Source of the DNA: Pseudolysobacter antarcticus | Lineage (GTDB): Bacteria; Pseudomonadota; Gammaproteobacteria; Xanthomonadales; Rhodanobacteraceae | Reading direction: 5' to 3' | Assembly (NCBI RefSeq): GCF_004168365.1 | Contig: NZ_CP035704.1 | Coordinates: 1,860,001-1,924,000 of the forward strand | Length of the DNA stretch: 64,000 nt | Position numbers and translations under genes: made by a program | In this document: piece after piece, positions 55,327 through 63,835 of the stretch | How positions within the stretch are numbered: position 1 is the stretch's first letter | Layout of the letters: each line of letters begins with the position of its first letter | The notes under the pieces: model-generated | The model's input: only the letters and a program-made list of their open reading frames with translations | Told to the model about the DNA's origin: nothing | Database searches by the model: none

Positions 55327-55584
55327 TCAGCCGCCGAGTTTCTTCACCAAATCGATATATTTCTGCATCGCCTCATCGGACTTCATGTCTTTAAGCTTTC
55401 CCCAGGCTTCATTTTTTGCGGTGCCCACAAAATCGAAAAACCCTGGCTTCGGCCCAGAGACATCGCCTTCCGTACTCTGCTTGTAGAGCGCATAAAGTTT
55501 CAGCTTCATGTCTGGGTCGGGCGAGTCGGTCAGCTTCATGACGTCTTGCGTGGCGTGTTCGAATTTTGCTTTCAGATCGGACAT
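55327..55584 (-). CDS. Acyl-CoA-binding protein (ACBP)
   Basis: Protein of 85 residues, the normal ACBP length. Family sequence is complete: KLKLYALYKQSTEGDVSGPKPG, then KNEAWGKLKDMKSDEAMQKYIDLV, including the conserved Tyr and Lys that contact CoA and the acyl chain. ACBPs bind long-chain acyl-CoA and buffer or deliver it. They are common in eukaryotes but scattered in bacteria. It sits between a TetR regulator and a fatty acyl-CoA reductase, divergent from the latter. Confidence 0.95.
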   Translation of the reverse strand: MSDLKAKFEHATQDVMKLTDSPDPDMKLKLYALYKQSTEGDVSGPKPGFFDFVGTAKNEAWGKLKDMKSDEAMQKYIDLVKKLGG

Positions 55585-55783
55585 GACATTCCCTCGATGT
55601 CGGTGTGATTTGGTCAGCAGAATCCTGACCAGAAGTGAGTGCGAGCTTGTAGCATGCGTCGCGCAGAGTGGTCAACGCGACTTGTGTCGGATCGTGCTGA
55701 TATGAACGATGCATTTGCGGCTACTTGGAAGCAGCGCATCTGTGAGACTATCTTGTGACAGACACCAGCATGGGGAGCGCGGC

Positions 55784-57778
55784 ATGAGTTATTTCGTCAC
55801 CGGAGCCACGGGATTTATCGGTCGGCATTTGCTCGCCAACCTGCTCAAGCGCAAGGGCCGGATTTATTGCCTCGTGCGCAAGAGTTCGCTGAAGAAATTC
55901 GCCGAATTAAAAGAGAGTTTCGGCAGCGATAGCGAGCGCCTCGTGGCGGTCACCGGTGATCTGGCCAAACCGCGGCTCGGTGTTACGCCCGCACAACTCA
56001 AGGAGCTGGGCGGCAAGATCCGTCATATCTTCCATCTCGCCGCAATCTACGATCTGTCGGCGAGTGCGGAAAGCCAGCAGGTCGCGAATATCGACGGCAC
56101 TCGCAACGCCGTGGAGCTGGCCGATGCGATCAAGGCCGGATGTTTCCACCACGTCAGCTCGATCGCCGCCGCCGGCCTGTATCCGGGCGTATTTCGCGAA
56201 GACATGTTCGCTGAGGCTGAAGGTCTCGATAACGCCTATTTCCGCACCAAACACGATTCCGAAGGCATCGTGCGCGACGAGTGCAAAGTGCCGTTTCGCA
56301 TTTATCGTCCTGGCGCCGTGGTTGGACATTCGAAGACCGGCGAAATCGACAAGATCGATGGCCCGTATTATTACTTCCGCCTGATCAAGAAACTGCGCGA
56401 AGCGTTGCCGGCGTGGATGCCGACGATCGGTATCGAGGGCGGTCGCATCAATCTCGTGCCGGTGGATTTTGTGGTCGATGCGATGGATCACATTGCGCAC
56501 AAACCGGGCCTCGATGGGCAGTGTTTCCATCTCACCGATCCCGCGCCGCGCCGCATCGGCGAGGTACTGAACATCTTCGCGCGCGCCGGCCATGCACCGC
56601 AGATGACGATGCGCATCGACGCGCGGATATTCTCGTTCATTCCCTCGGCGATCAAGCAAGCACTGGCGAGTCTGCCGCCGATCAAACGTTTCACCAGCGT
56701 GCTGTTGCGCGATCTTGGCATTCCTGCCGAGACCATGCAGCTCATCAACTATCCGACCCGTTTTGATACGCGCGAAGCCGATCGCGCCTTGCGCGGCAGC
56801 AAGATACGTGTGCCCGATCTGGAAACCTACGCGTGGCGCCTGTGGGATTATTGGGAACGCCATCTTGATCCCGATCTGTTTGTCGATCATTCGCTGACCG
56901 GCAAAGTGAAGGGGCGTATGATCGTCATCACCGGCGGTTCGTCCGGCATCGGCAAGGCGGCGGCGCTGAAGATTGCGGCGGCGGGCGGCAAGGTCGTGAT
57001 TTGCGCGCGTGGGCAGGATGAACTCGATACGACCAAAAAAGAGATCGAGGCGGCTGGCGGAGTCTGCTTTACTTACGTCACCGATCTGGCCGATCTGGCG
57101 TCCTGCGATGCGCTGGTGAAAACGGTGCTGGCCGAACATGGTGCAGTCGACGTGCTCGTGAACAATGCCGGTCGTTCGATCCGCCGTTCGATCGCACTCA
57201 GCTACGATCGTTACCATGATTTCGAGCGCACCATGCAGCTGAATTATTTCGGCGCGCTACGATTGATCATGGGTTTCCTGCCGTCGATGGTGGAAAGACA
57301 TCGGGGCCACATCATCAATATTTCGTCGATCGGTGTGCTCACGAATGCTCCACGTTTTTCGGCTTATGTCGCGTCGAAAGCCGCGCTCGATGCATTCTCG
57401 CGCTGCGCCCAGGCGGAGTTTTCCGACAACGGCATCAGTTTCACCACGATCAACATGCCGCTGGTTAAAACGCCGATGATCGCGCCGACCAAGATGTACG
57501 ACTACGTGCCGACGCTGACGCCCGAAGAGGCCGCGGATTTCATCGTCGAGGCGATCGTCGAGCGCCCTGTGCGCCTGGCGACGCGTATGGGTACGTTTGC
57601 GCAGGTGATGTATGCGGTTGCACCGCGTGCCTACGAAATCATCATGAACAGCGCGTTCCGCTTATTCCCGGATTCGGCCGCGGCAAAAGGCATCAAGGGC
57701 ATCCGCGAAGAAAAGCAGCAACCGCCATCAAGCGAACAGATTGCCTTGGCCGCACTGATGCGCGGCGTGCATTGGTAA
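55784..57778 (+). CDS. Two-domain fatty acyl-CoA reductase (Marinobacter Maqu_2507-like, alcohol-forming)
   Basis: Protein of 664 residues with two short-chain-dehydrogenase-type domains. The N-terminal extended domain (about 1-370) has TGATGFIG at 6-13 and Tyr152 with Lys156 in YFRTKHDSE. The C-terminal classical domain (about 375-640) has TGGSSGIG near 381 and the YVASK motif near 527. From memory it is highly similar over its whole length to the Marinobacter enzyme that reduces acyl-CoA or acyl-ACP to fatty alcohol. Such alcohol is the substrate for wax esters. The ATG at 55784 follows GGGGAG. No wax synthase gene is visible here. Confidence 0.92.
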   Translation: MSYFVTGATGFIGRHLLANLLKRKGRIYCLVRKSSLKKFAELKESFGSDSERLVAVTGDLAKPRLGVTPAQLKELGGKIRHIFHLAAIYDLSASAESQQVANIDGTRNAVELADAIKAGCFHHVSSIAAAGLYPGVFREDMFAEAEGLDNAYFRTKHDSEGIVRDECKVPFRIYRPGAVVGHSKTGEIDKIDGPYYYFRLIKKLREALPAWMPTIGIEGGRINLVPVDFVVDAMDHIAHKPGLDGQCFHLTDPAPRRIGEVLNIFARAGHAPQMTMRIDARIFSFIPSAIKQALASLPPIKRFTSVLLRDLGIPAETMQLINYPTRFDTREADRALRGSKIRVPDLETYAWRLWDYWERHLDPDLFVDHSLTGKVKGRMIVITGGSSGIGKAAALKIAAAGGKVVICARGQDELDTTKKEIEAAGGVCFTYVTDLADLASCDALVKTVLAEHGAVDVLVNNAGRSIRRSIALSYDRYHDFERTMQLNYFGALRLIMGFLPSMVERHRGHIINISSIGVLTNAPRFSAYVASKAALDAFSRCAQAEFSDNGISFTTINMPLVKTPMIAPTKMYDYVPTLTPEEAADFIVEAIVERPVRLATRMGTFAQVMYAVAPRAYEIIMNSAFRLFPDSAAAKGIKGIREEKQQPPSSEQIALAALMRGVHW

Positions 57779-57819
57779 GGTTGCCGAATCGCACGGGATT
57801 TCCGGCACGCTTTCATTGA

Positions 57820-57858
57820 TGAATCATTCGCGCGTCACTGCGACGCGCGAATGATTCA
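57820..57858. repeat. Perfect 17-bp intergenic hairpin
   Basis: TGAATCATTCGCGCGTC (57820-57836) and its exact complement arm (57842-57858) flank the loop ACTGC. It lies between the convergent reductase and PNGase A-like genes. There is no T-run, but a stem this long could stop or protect both transcripts. I see no second copy in the window. Confidence 0.75.
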
Positions 57859-57867
57859 AGCGCAAGC

Positions 57868-59676
57868 CTAGTCGTTCGGCAAATTGTTGAGAACAATCGC
57901 CGGCAAGCGATAGCCCAGTAGATTCCACGGCAGCAGATTGCTAAGTACCGTTGGTGCATTTGCATCGGCATCCGCAGTTGCCGTAACTTGGCCGGTCACT
58001 GCCGTCAACGCGCGATTGTAATAAGCACCGAGCGTATCGAAATAGGTGTAACGCTGCGCGCTGGCTTGGCCGGATTTTGCCGTCAGCGCGTTATTACTAT
58101 CGAAGTGCAATGTATCGACCGGCGTGACGCCATCGAACAGCGAACTCAAGTAAACGAAGGTATTGTTCAGATAAATTAACCGGGCCTTGCCGAGGCTTTG
58201 ATTGATCGTGGTGGTGACATCGGCCGAGCCATCGGTATTCGTGACTTGTGCGTAGGTAATACTCAGTGGGTAATCTTCCAGCACGGTTGCGCTGATGCTG
58301 TTGCTGCCGGTTTTTACGTCGGTCGTGCGTGTGACATTGGTATGCTGCGTCAGTGCCTGGATGTAGTGAGTGTCATCGATCGTGAATTGCTGTGCATTGG
58401 AAAACGCGACGTTCTGCGTCAGCGTGGTATCGACGCGGCCGTGCGATGTCAGAGCGTAACCGGCGATCGTCGAAATATGCGAACCGGTGACGGTTACCGT
58501 GCCGCTCGCCGCCGTGGCCGCATTGTTGATGTTCGGTGCGGTAATCACGAGCTGGTTGTCGATCTGTTGCACCGGTGCCGCAGTCAGCGTGTTGCTAGTC
58601 AACGCACCACCAACCTGAGTCGAGCCCGCATCGAGATATAGCAGCAAGGTTGCGGTGGTTGCGAAATGATCCTGGGTGTTGAATACGCTCAGACTCAAAG
58701 TATGCGGCTGACCATCGTTGAGCATTGCGGCGAACGGGGTCAGGTCGACACGATAGGGTTTGAAGTTGAGCGCTTGTACGCCGGGAATCGGGCGCCATAG
58801 ATACGGATCGATACCGCCAGTGTAAATCCACGGAAATACTGGCGCCACGCCCGCGGGCTGGCCGTCGATGCTAACTTCGGTTTCGCGAAAACCGCTACCC
58901 CCACAGGATTGCAGCTCGGCCGACAGTTGATTCGGCACACACAGGTACCAGAATTCGTCACCAGCCTGGCTTTGCGCAATCACGTCGAGATATACGCGTT
59001 CAATATTCGTCGGCAGGGTAAATGTCGCCGAGTTTTTATCGGTCGCACTACCAACACTGACCGTGCCGCCGGTGGCGCTGCTCGACATCGGTAGCACGAC
59101 ATCGGGCAAAGCCGGCGTCGGCGCGTTGGCCACGGCCGGATAAAACAGCAGATCGGCGCTGCCGGTGATGATGCCGGTATAGGTACTGTCGACGGTATTG
59201 CCGAGATCGGCGCGTCCTGATTGTGTTGTTGCGAGCAGCGCGGAATAGTCGGTGATGTCACGCTCGACATGCCAGCTCGGATTCACCGCGGCGGAGGGTT
59301 CTTGCGTGGTTCCGAAATACACGTTCACGCCGCCGATCCAGATTTCCGCAGTGCGATCGAATTGTCGGCCGGCATTGACTGAAAAATCCGCGCTCAGCAC
59401 GACGGCGGCCCACGGTTTGGGGCAGGCGGAGGGTGGCGCGTAGTCGAACGGTTTGCTGCTGTAATCGGCAAACGTCTGGCCGACCAGCAGGTGCACCACA
59501 CATGGCGTAGTTGAAGGGCGTGGCACCCCCGGATCGGCTTGCGTGACGCCGGTTGCGCCGATCGCGGGAGCATGTGGCAAGGTATCCGCCACTGATGCCG
59601 CGGGAGCGATAACGAGCACCGCCAGCAATGAAGAAAAAAGTACGGTGAAACGACGTTGATACGATCGAATATCCAT
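57868..59676 (-). CDS. Secreted PNGase A-like peptide N-glycanase family protein
   Basis: Exported protein of 602 residues with a signal peptide (1-30, ending SVA). The family core of plant and fungal PNGase A is visible: RTAEIWIGGVNVYFGTT, ITDYSALL, NIERVYLDVIAQSQAGDEFWYLC, then FPWIYTGGIDPYLWRPIPG and VDLTPFAAMLNDGQPHTLSL. PNGase A hydrolyses the amide linking N-glycans to asparagine. The last 250 residues look like beta-rich repeats. Catalytic residues are not reliably known to me, so activity is inferred. Bacteria rarely make typical N-glycans, so it may act on host or environmental glycoproteins. Confidence 0.85.
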   Translation of the reverse strand: MDIRSYQRRFTVLFSSLLAVLVIAPAASVADTLPHAPAIGATGVTQADPGVPRPSTTPCVVHLLVGQTFADYSSKPFDYAPPSACPKPWAAVVLSADFSVNAGRQFDRTAEIWIGGVNVYFGTTQEPSAAVNPSWHVERDITDYSALLATTQSGRADLGNTVDSTYTGIITGSADLLFYPAVANAPTPALPDVVLPMSSSATGGTVSVGSATDKNSATFTLPTNIERVYLDVIAQSQAGDEFWYLCVPNQLSAELQSCGGSGFRETEVSIDGQPAGVAPVFPWIYTGGIDPYLWRPIPGVQALNFKPYRVDLTPFAAMLNDGQPHTLSLSVFNTQDHFATTATLLLYLDAGSTQVGGALTSNTLTAAPVQQIDNQLVITAPNINNAATAASGTVTVTGSHISTIAGYALTSHGRVDTTLTQNVAFSNAQQFTIDDTHYIQALTQHTNVTRTTDVKTGSNSISATVLEDYPLSITYAQVTNTDGSADVTTTINQSLGKARLIYLNNTFVYLSSLFDGVTPVDTLHFDSNNALTAKSGQASAQRYTYFDTLGAYYNRALTAVTGQVTATADADANAPTVLSNLLPWNLLGYRLPAIVLNNLPND

Positions 59677-59996
59677 TTTGCACTCCCGCTATTTGACTGA
59701 CCCCGAGCATGGAAGGTAGCACCGCAGCGCTACACGTCAATAGCCGTTGCTGCGGAGTGATCGACGGATTTTTCGGCTCCACAAACGAGAAATCCGCCAG
59801 TCGTCACGCAGGGGAGGGACTGCGCATATGACGACTGACGGATTTGCAACGGGTAAAGCGTGACGATCAATAGCGTGCAATTGTGATGCGGTTTTCAAGG
59901 CATTTCAGCCTTGCATTATTTGCAATTATTTACCGGAGTTGCTGGCCTCAATTTGCGGAGGCCGCACCGATATGTAGCGCACCGATCGTTCCGCGA
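59677..59996. other. Intergenic region between phasin and PNGase A-like genes
   Basis: About 320 bases without a gene. It contains the long hairpin listed separately at 59791-59844 and an AT-rich stretch at about 59910-59935. Both neighbours read on the minus strand, so this should hold the 3' end of the phasin transcript and the PNGase A-like promoter. No clear -35/-10 pair could be fixed. Confidence 0.5.
59791..59844 (-). repeat. Long near-perfect hairpin after the long phasin gene
   Basis: AATCCGCCAGTCGTCA pairs with TGACGACTGACGGATT at 15 of 16 positions, and an inner CGCAG/CTGCG stem encloses the loop GGGAGGGA. On the minus strand it lies 150 bases downstream of the phasin stop, so it may be a terminator or a stable 3' end. 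Its purine-rich loop is unusual. Confidence 0.6.
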
Positions 59997-60617
59997 TTAT
60001 TTCTTTGGTGCGGATTTCGCCGTCTTGCGCGCACTTGTCGCGGCCGGCGTTGCGGTCTTTTTCGCGGCAAGTTGCGCATCTTCGAGATCCTTGGCGAGAT
60101 CAGCCAGATCGTCACGCGATTTCCGCGGCGTCTTGCTCGCAGCGGGTTTCGCTGCAGCCTTTGCCGTCGGTTTTGCGCTGGCAGCGGGAGCTGCTTTCGC
60201 TGGCGTCTTGTTGATCTGCTTGCTCAGCGCGTCAACTCGATCGATCAGGGTTTGCAGTTCCTTGCGACTCGGCACACCGAGACTACCGAGCGAGCGTGAG
60301 ACACGATCCTCGAACACTTTTTCGAGCTTGTCCCAGGTTTCCTGCGTACGCTCTTTCACCTGGCTGACGCTGGTCTCGACCGCGCCGCGCATTTCCTCGA
60401 CCTTGCCGCTCGTGAAGTGGCGGGTTTTCTGTTCCAGCGCCGTACCTTCCTTGACCAGATTCTCGAATAGCTTGTTGCCTTCTTCCTGTGCTTTGGAAAA
60501 CGCACCGAGGCCGGCCAGCCAGATCTGCTGCGCGGATTCCATGATCGACTTGCCTAGCGACTCTTTCGATTTCTCGACCTTGGCGGTGGTTTTCGATTTC
60601 AGCTTGGGCTTGCTCAT
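59997..60617 (-). CDS. Phasin-like PHA granule-associated protein with a histone-like tail
   Basis: Protein of 206 residues. The phasin motif QQIWLAGLGAFSKAQEEG is at about 30-47. An amphipathic, coiled-coil-like domain follows to about 130. The tail (about 135-206) is Ala/Lys/Pro-rich with AKPTAKAAAKPAASKTPRK-like repeats, resembling histone H1 and PhaF. In Pseudomonas PhaF such a tail binds the chromosome and distributes granules at division. GGAGAATTCC precedes the start. PhaR is the probable repressor, by family knowledge. Confidence 0.92.
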   Translation of the reverse strand: MSKPKLKSKTTAKVEKSKESLGKSIMESAQQIWLAGLGAFSKAQEEGNKLFENLVKEGTALEQKTRHFTSGKVEEMRGAVETSVSQVKERTQETWDKLEKVFEDRVSRSLGSLGVPSRKELQTLIDRVDALSKQINKTPAKAAPAASAKPTAKAAAKPAASKTPRKSRDDLADLAKDLEDAQLAAKKTATPAATSARKTAKSAPKK

Positions 60618-60766
60618 GGAATTCTCCGTGTTGTTTATTCTGATGCGGCCGGTGTTATACCGGTGCGTGGAATATCTACTGTAACGACAGACGTTAGAAC
60701 AATCACACTATGCAAAACCCGCCCACTGACTTCGGTGTATTTGCTGCACGGCAGAAATAACAGCGA

Positions 60767-61042
60767 TTAGCTGAAATCCTCATCGAGACGGCGATTGATT
60801 TCACCCTCGATCATCGGTTTCAGTGCACCGAACAGAAAGCCCAATTCGGCGTGGACATGGATCTCGCCCTTGCTGATCGCGATCGTGCCGTTCACGCCGG
60901 AACGCGTGAAATGCAGCGTGTTGGCTTGCCATTCGGTTTTGACGTCCAGTTTTTTGGTCATCGCCGCGGCGGTGTGAGTGACGGCCGCTTTTGCATCCTT
61001 GATCGACTTGGAATGCGGGCGACGAATATCGATGCTTGGCAT
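60767..61042 (-). CDS. Polyhydroxyalkanoic acid system protein (PHA_gran_rgn family)
   Basis: Small protein of 91 residues matching the PHA granule-region family: IDIRRPHSKSIKDAKAAVTHTA, then FTRSGVNGTIAISKGEIHVHAELGFL and a C-terminal EINRRLDE. Function is not known; family genes occur beside phasins. The ATG at 61042 (MPSIDIRRPHS) is preferred; the frame to 61093 adds 17 residues. It is 150 bases upstream of the phasin gene on the same strand. Confidence 0.9.
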   Translation of the reverse strand: MPSIDIRRPHSKSIKDAKAAVTHTAAAMTKKLDVKTEWQANTLHFTRSGVNGTIAISKGEIHVHAELGFLFGALKPMIEGEINRRLDEDFS

Positions 61043-61191
61043 GCGTTGAAACTCGGTTGATTCAAGTGCATGTATGATGCCCGAATCTGCCAATCAAGGC
61101 ATCCGGCGATCCGGTTTTGTCTTGCCGGCATGGGGTCTGTGCTACATTGCCGCGCAGAAAAAAGCCAAAAGAATTAAGCAAACGGATTTTG

Positions 61192-62055
61192 ATGCGACTG
61201 ACATTTCCCAATGCCGAGCAACAGGATGTGATGACCGATGCCGGCATCATCAGTCTTGGCGCCAACGCGGAAAACACCATCGTGCTGACCGGCGATGGCG
61301 TACAGCCGTTGCATGCGTATATTTTTGTCGATGCACGCGGCATCGTGCTCAACGTCACGCCGCCGGCGCGTGTGCATGTCAACGCGCGACCGGTTCGCGA
61401 AAAGGCGCTGCTGCGCCTCGGTGATGTGCTTAGCATCGATACCCTGCAAATTCTGCTCAAGCCGGATCGCGATAGCGACATCCGTACCCAGCTGACCGAG
61501 ATCAAGTTACCGCAAACACGGGCGATGCAGAGCGACAAGCCAGCCGCAGATGCACCGCGTTGCACACCCTCGCGCGTGGCTCTGCGTGGGATATCCGGCG
61601 GTCATTTTGGTCGCATCGTGGCGTTGCGCGGACGCCTGACTATCGGCAGCGGCGCGCATTGCGATTTGCGCCTGGACGAGCCGCAAATGCCGCGTGAACA
61701 CGCCGTCATCGAGTGTATCGATGATGTGATCCAGTTGCGCGACCTCGATTCGACGCAAACGACGCGCGTCAACGGCGTTGTGGTGCGCGATGCGGTGTTG
61801 CATTCAGGCGATCAGATCGAGTTCGAGCGCAACCGGTTTGTGATCGAAGCGCCGGGTTTGCCGCAGCGCCTGCTCTCCGGTGCCGAACCCGAATCGCAAG
61901 CCGATCAGCTCACCCAATCGTGGCGTTTGCCAGTGGTTCCAGAAACTGCGCCAGCGCCGAGCAAACCCGCGCCGCGCGGTGAGATCTGGTGGCTGATCGG
62001 CGCGGCGGCATTGATTGGTATCGCCATCGCTGCTGCACTGCTGATCAAGTTCTAG
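61192..62055 (+). CDS. Tail-anchored protein with two FHA-like domains
   Basis: Protein of 287 residues. A degenerate FHA-like domain (about 5-95) is followed by a clearer FHA domain (about 135-225) with LTIGSGAHCDLRLDEPQMPREHAVIE and DLDSTQTTRVNGV; the Gly-Ser/His and Asn positions that bind phosphothreonine are mostly present. A C-terminal membrane helix (about 263-285) suggests the FHA domains face the cytoplasm. FHA proteins read Thr phosphorylation. No kinase is visible in the window. Its 3' end overlaps msrQ by 11 bases. Confidence 0.87.
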   Translation: MRLTFPNAEQQDVMTDAGIISLGANAENTIVLTGDGVQPLHAYIFVDARGIVLNVTPPARVHVNARPVREKALLRLGDVLSIDTLQILLKPDRDSDIRTQLTEIKLPQTRAMQSDKPAADAPRCTPSRVALRGISGGHFGRIVALRGRLTIGSGAHCDLRLDEPQMPREHAVIECIDDVIQLRDLDSTQTTRVNGVVVRDAVLHSGDQIEFERNRFVIEAPGLPQRLLSGAEPESQADQLTQSWRLPVVPETAPAPSKPAPRGEIWWLIGAAALIGIAIAAALLIKF

Positions 62056-62668
62056 GCGCGGCAGCAGGTTTTGCTGCAGTCAGCCAGCGTTTCCACGGTA
62101 GTCGCAGCGCGAACAACAACGCTAGGACGGCGGCATAAATCAGCGGCTCGCGGACATCCTTTTTCACGAGCCAGTAAAAGTGCAGCACCGCGAGCACGCC
62201 GATCAAGTAGATCAGCTTGTGCAGGCGCCCCCAATTGCGACCGAGGCGACGCATCATGCCCTTGGTCGAGGTGATCGTCAGCGGCAATAACAGTAGCCAC
62301 GCGCTGAAGCCGACAGTGATGTACGGGCGCTTGATGATCTCGGCAAAAATCTGCGTCCACAGCCCCTGCAGATCGAGGCTCAGGTACACCGCCAGATGCA
62401 CGCTGGCATAGAAAAACACAAACAATCCGAGCATGCGTCGGAACCGGATCCACTGCGCCCAGCCGGTGATGCGCCGCAACGGCGTCATCGCCAGCGTGAT
62501 CAGCAAAAACCGCAGCGCCCAGTCACCGCTGCGATGTTCGAGTTCGGCGACCGGATCGGCACCCAGATCATTATTCAGCAATCGCCATAACAGCCACGCG
62601 ATTGGCGCGAGACATAAAAGAAAAACCAGCGGCTTGAGCGCGGCAGCACGATCGCGAGGTTTCCACAT
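62045..62668 (-). CDS. msrQ: MsrPQ heme-binding subunit MsrQ
   Basis: Ferric-reductase-like inner-membrane cytochrome of 207 residues with about five or six membrane segments. Conserved features are the heme-ligand histidines in FFYASVHLAVYL and KLIYLIGVLAVLHFYWLVKKD. It passes electrons from the quinone pool to MsrP. It follows msrP by two bases and converges with, and overlaps, the FHA gene end by 11 bases. Start MWKPRDRAAALKPL is typical. Confidence 0.95.
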   Translation of the reverse strand: MWKPRDRAAALKPLVFLLCLAPIAWLLWRLLNNDLGADPVAELEHRSGDWALRFLLITLAMTPLRRITGWAQWIRFRRMLGLFVFFYASVHLAVYLSLDLQGLWTQIFAEIIKRPYITVGFSAWLLLLPLTITSTKGMMRRLGRNWGRLHKLIYLIGVLAVLHFYWLVKKDVREPLIYAAVLALLFALRLPWKRWLTAAKPAAAPRT

Positions 62669-62670
62669 CG

Positions 62671-63651
62671 TCAGAAATTCTGATGCAGGTCCATGCCGGC
62701 ATACAGGCTGGCGACCTGTTCGGCATAACCGTTAAAGGGTTTGGTTTCGATGCGCGGTGCGAACAGTCCGCCACCGGCGCCGATGCGTCGCTCGGTTTTC
62801 TGGCTCCAGCGCGGATGATCGACATCGGGATTGACGTTTGAATAAAAGCCGTATTCGTTGGCGGCCGCGTCGTTCCACGAGGTGCGTGGCTGGCGTTCGA
62901 CAAACTCGATCTTGACGATCGACTTGATCCCCTTGAAGCCGTATTTCCACGGCAGTACCAGACGCAGCGGCGCACCGTTCTGGTTCGGCAATTCGCGCCC
63001 GTACATGCCGGTGGCGAGCAGCGCGAGCGGATTCATCGCCTCATCAATGCGCAAGCCTTCGCGATAAGGCCAATCGAGTGCGGCATAACTCAAGCCCGGC
63101 ATCTGCGCCGGCCGATTGACCGTAGTGAAGGCGACATATTTTGCCTGCGCGGTCGGCTTGAAACGCTTCAGCAGATCGGCCAGCGAAAACCCGGCCCACG
63201 GAATCACCATCGACCAGCCCTCGACACAGCGCATGCGATACACGCGCTCCTCGATGCTCTGGCCCTTGAGAATGTCTTCGAGCGTGAAACTGCCGGTGAC
63301 TTCGGCATGGCCGGCGATTTCCACCGACCACGGTTTTGGCTGGAATTTGCCGGCGTTCTGCGCTGGATCACTCTTGTCAGTGCCGAACTCGTAATAATTG
63401 TTGTAGTGCGTCGCGTCCTTGAAGCTGGTCTGTGCTTCGCCGTTGGCGTAATCGGTCTTGCGCGCAAGATCGAGTGTCGGCGAAGAATCTGTCTCGGCTT
63501 TCGCATCAGTATTGCCTTGTTTCTGGCCGCAGCCGACCAGCAGCGCCGATCCGGCGAGGCCAAGCGTGCGCAACAGGCGGCGACGACCGAGATAGACCGA
63601 TTCATCGGTAATTTCCGCAGCAGCGATATCGTCCGGACGTTTGATGAGCAT
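62671..63651 (-). CDS. msrP: Periplasmic protein-methionine-sulfoxide reductase MsrP
   Basis: Molybdopterin oxidoreductase of 326 residues repairing oxidised methionine in periplasmic proteins. It has a Tat-like signal with RRRLLRTLGLAGSALLVG (about 23-40). The molybdenum-coordinating Cys lies near 141 in RMRCVEGWSMVIPWAG, and other family blocks are YVAFTTVNRPAQMPGL and GAPLRLVLPWKYGFKGIKSI. The Tat pathway is needed for folded export. It is the first gene of the msrPQ operon. Confidence 0.95.
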   Translation of the reverse strand: MLIKRPDDIAAAEITDESVYLGRRRLLRTLGLAGSALLVGCGQKQGNTDAKAETDSSPTLDLARKTDYANGEAQTSFKDATHYNNYYEFGTDKSDPAQNAGKFQPKPWSVEIAGHAEVTGSFTLEDILKGQSIEERVYRMRCVEGWSMVIPWAGFSLADLLKRFKPTAQAKYVAFTTVNRPAQMPGLSYAALDWPYREGLRIDEAMNPLALLATGMYGRELPNQNGAPLRLVLPWKYGFKGIKSIVKIEFVERQPRTSWNDAAANEYGFYSNVNPDVDHPRWSQKTERRIGAGGGLFAPRIETKPFNGYAEQVASLYAGMDLHQNF

Positions 63652-63835
63652 GGCGATCTCATAGGTTCCAAGGTGTGGTTGCGGTTACAGACCGTCCTGA
63701 GCGTGGCTCGATTACACACGTTACGCAAGACGTTGCAAATCAATCGCGGGCAAGGCGTGGCTGCGATGCTTGACAAGCTGCGGATTTATTGTTGCAGTGC
63801 GGCACCATAAAATCTTCAGCCTACGGAGTTGCCTC

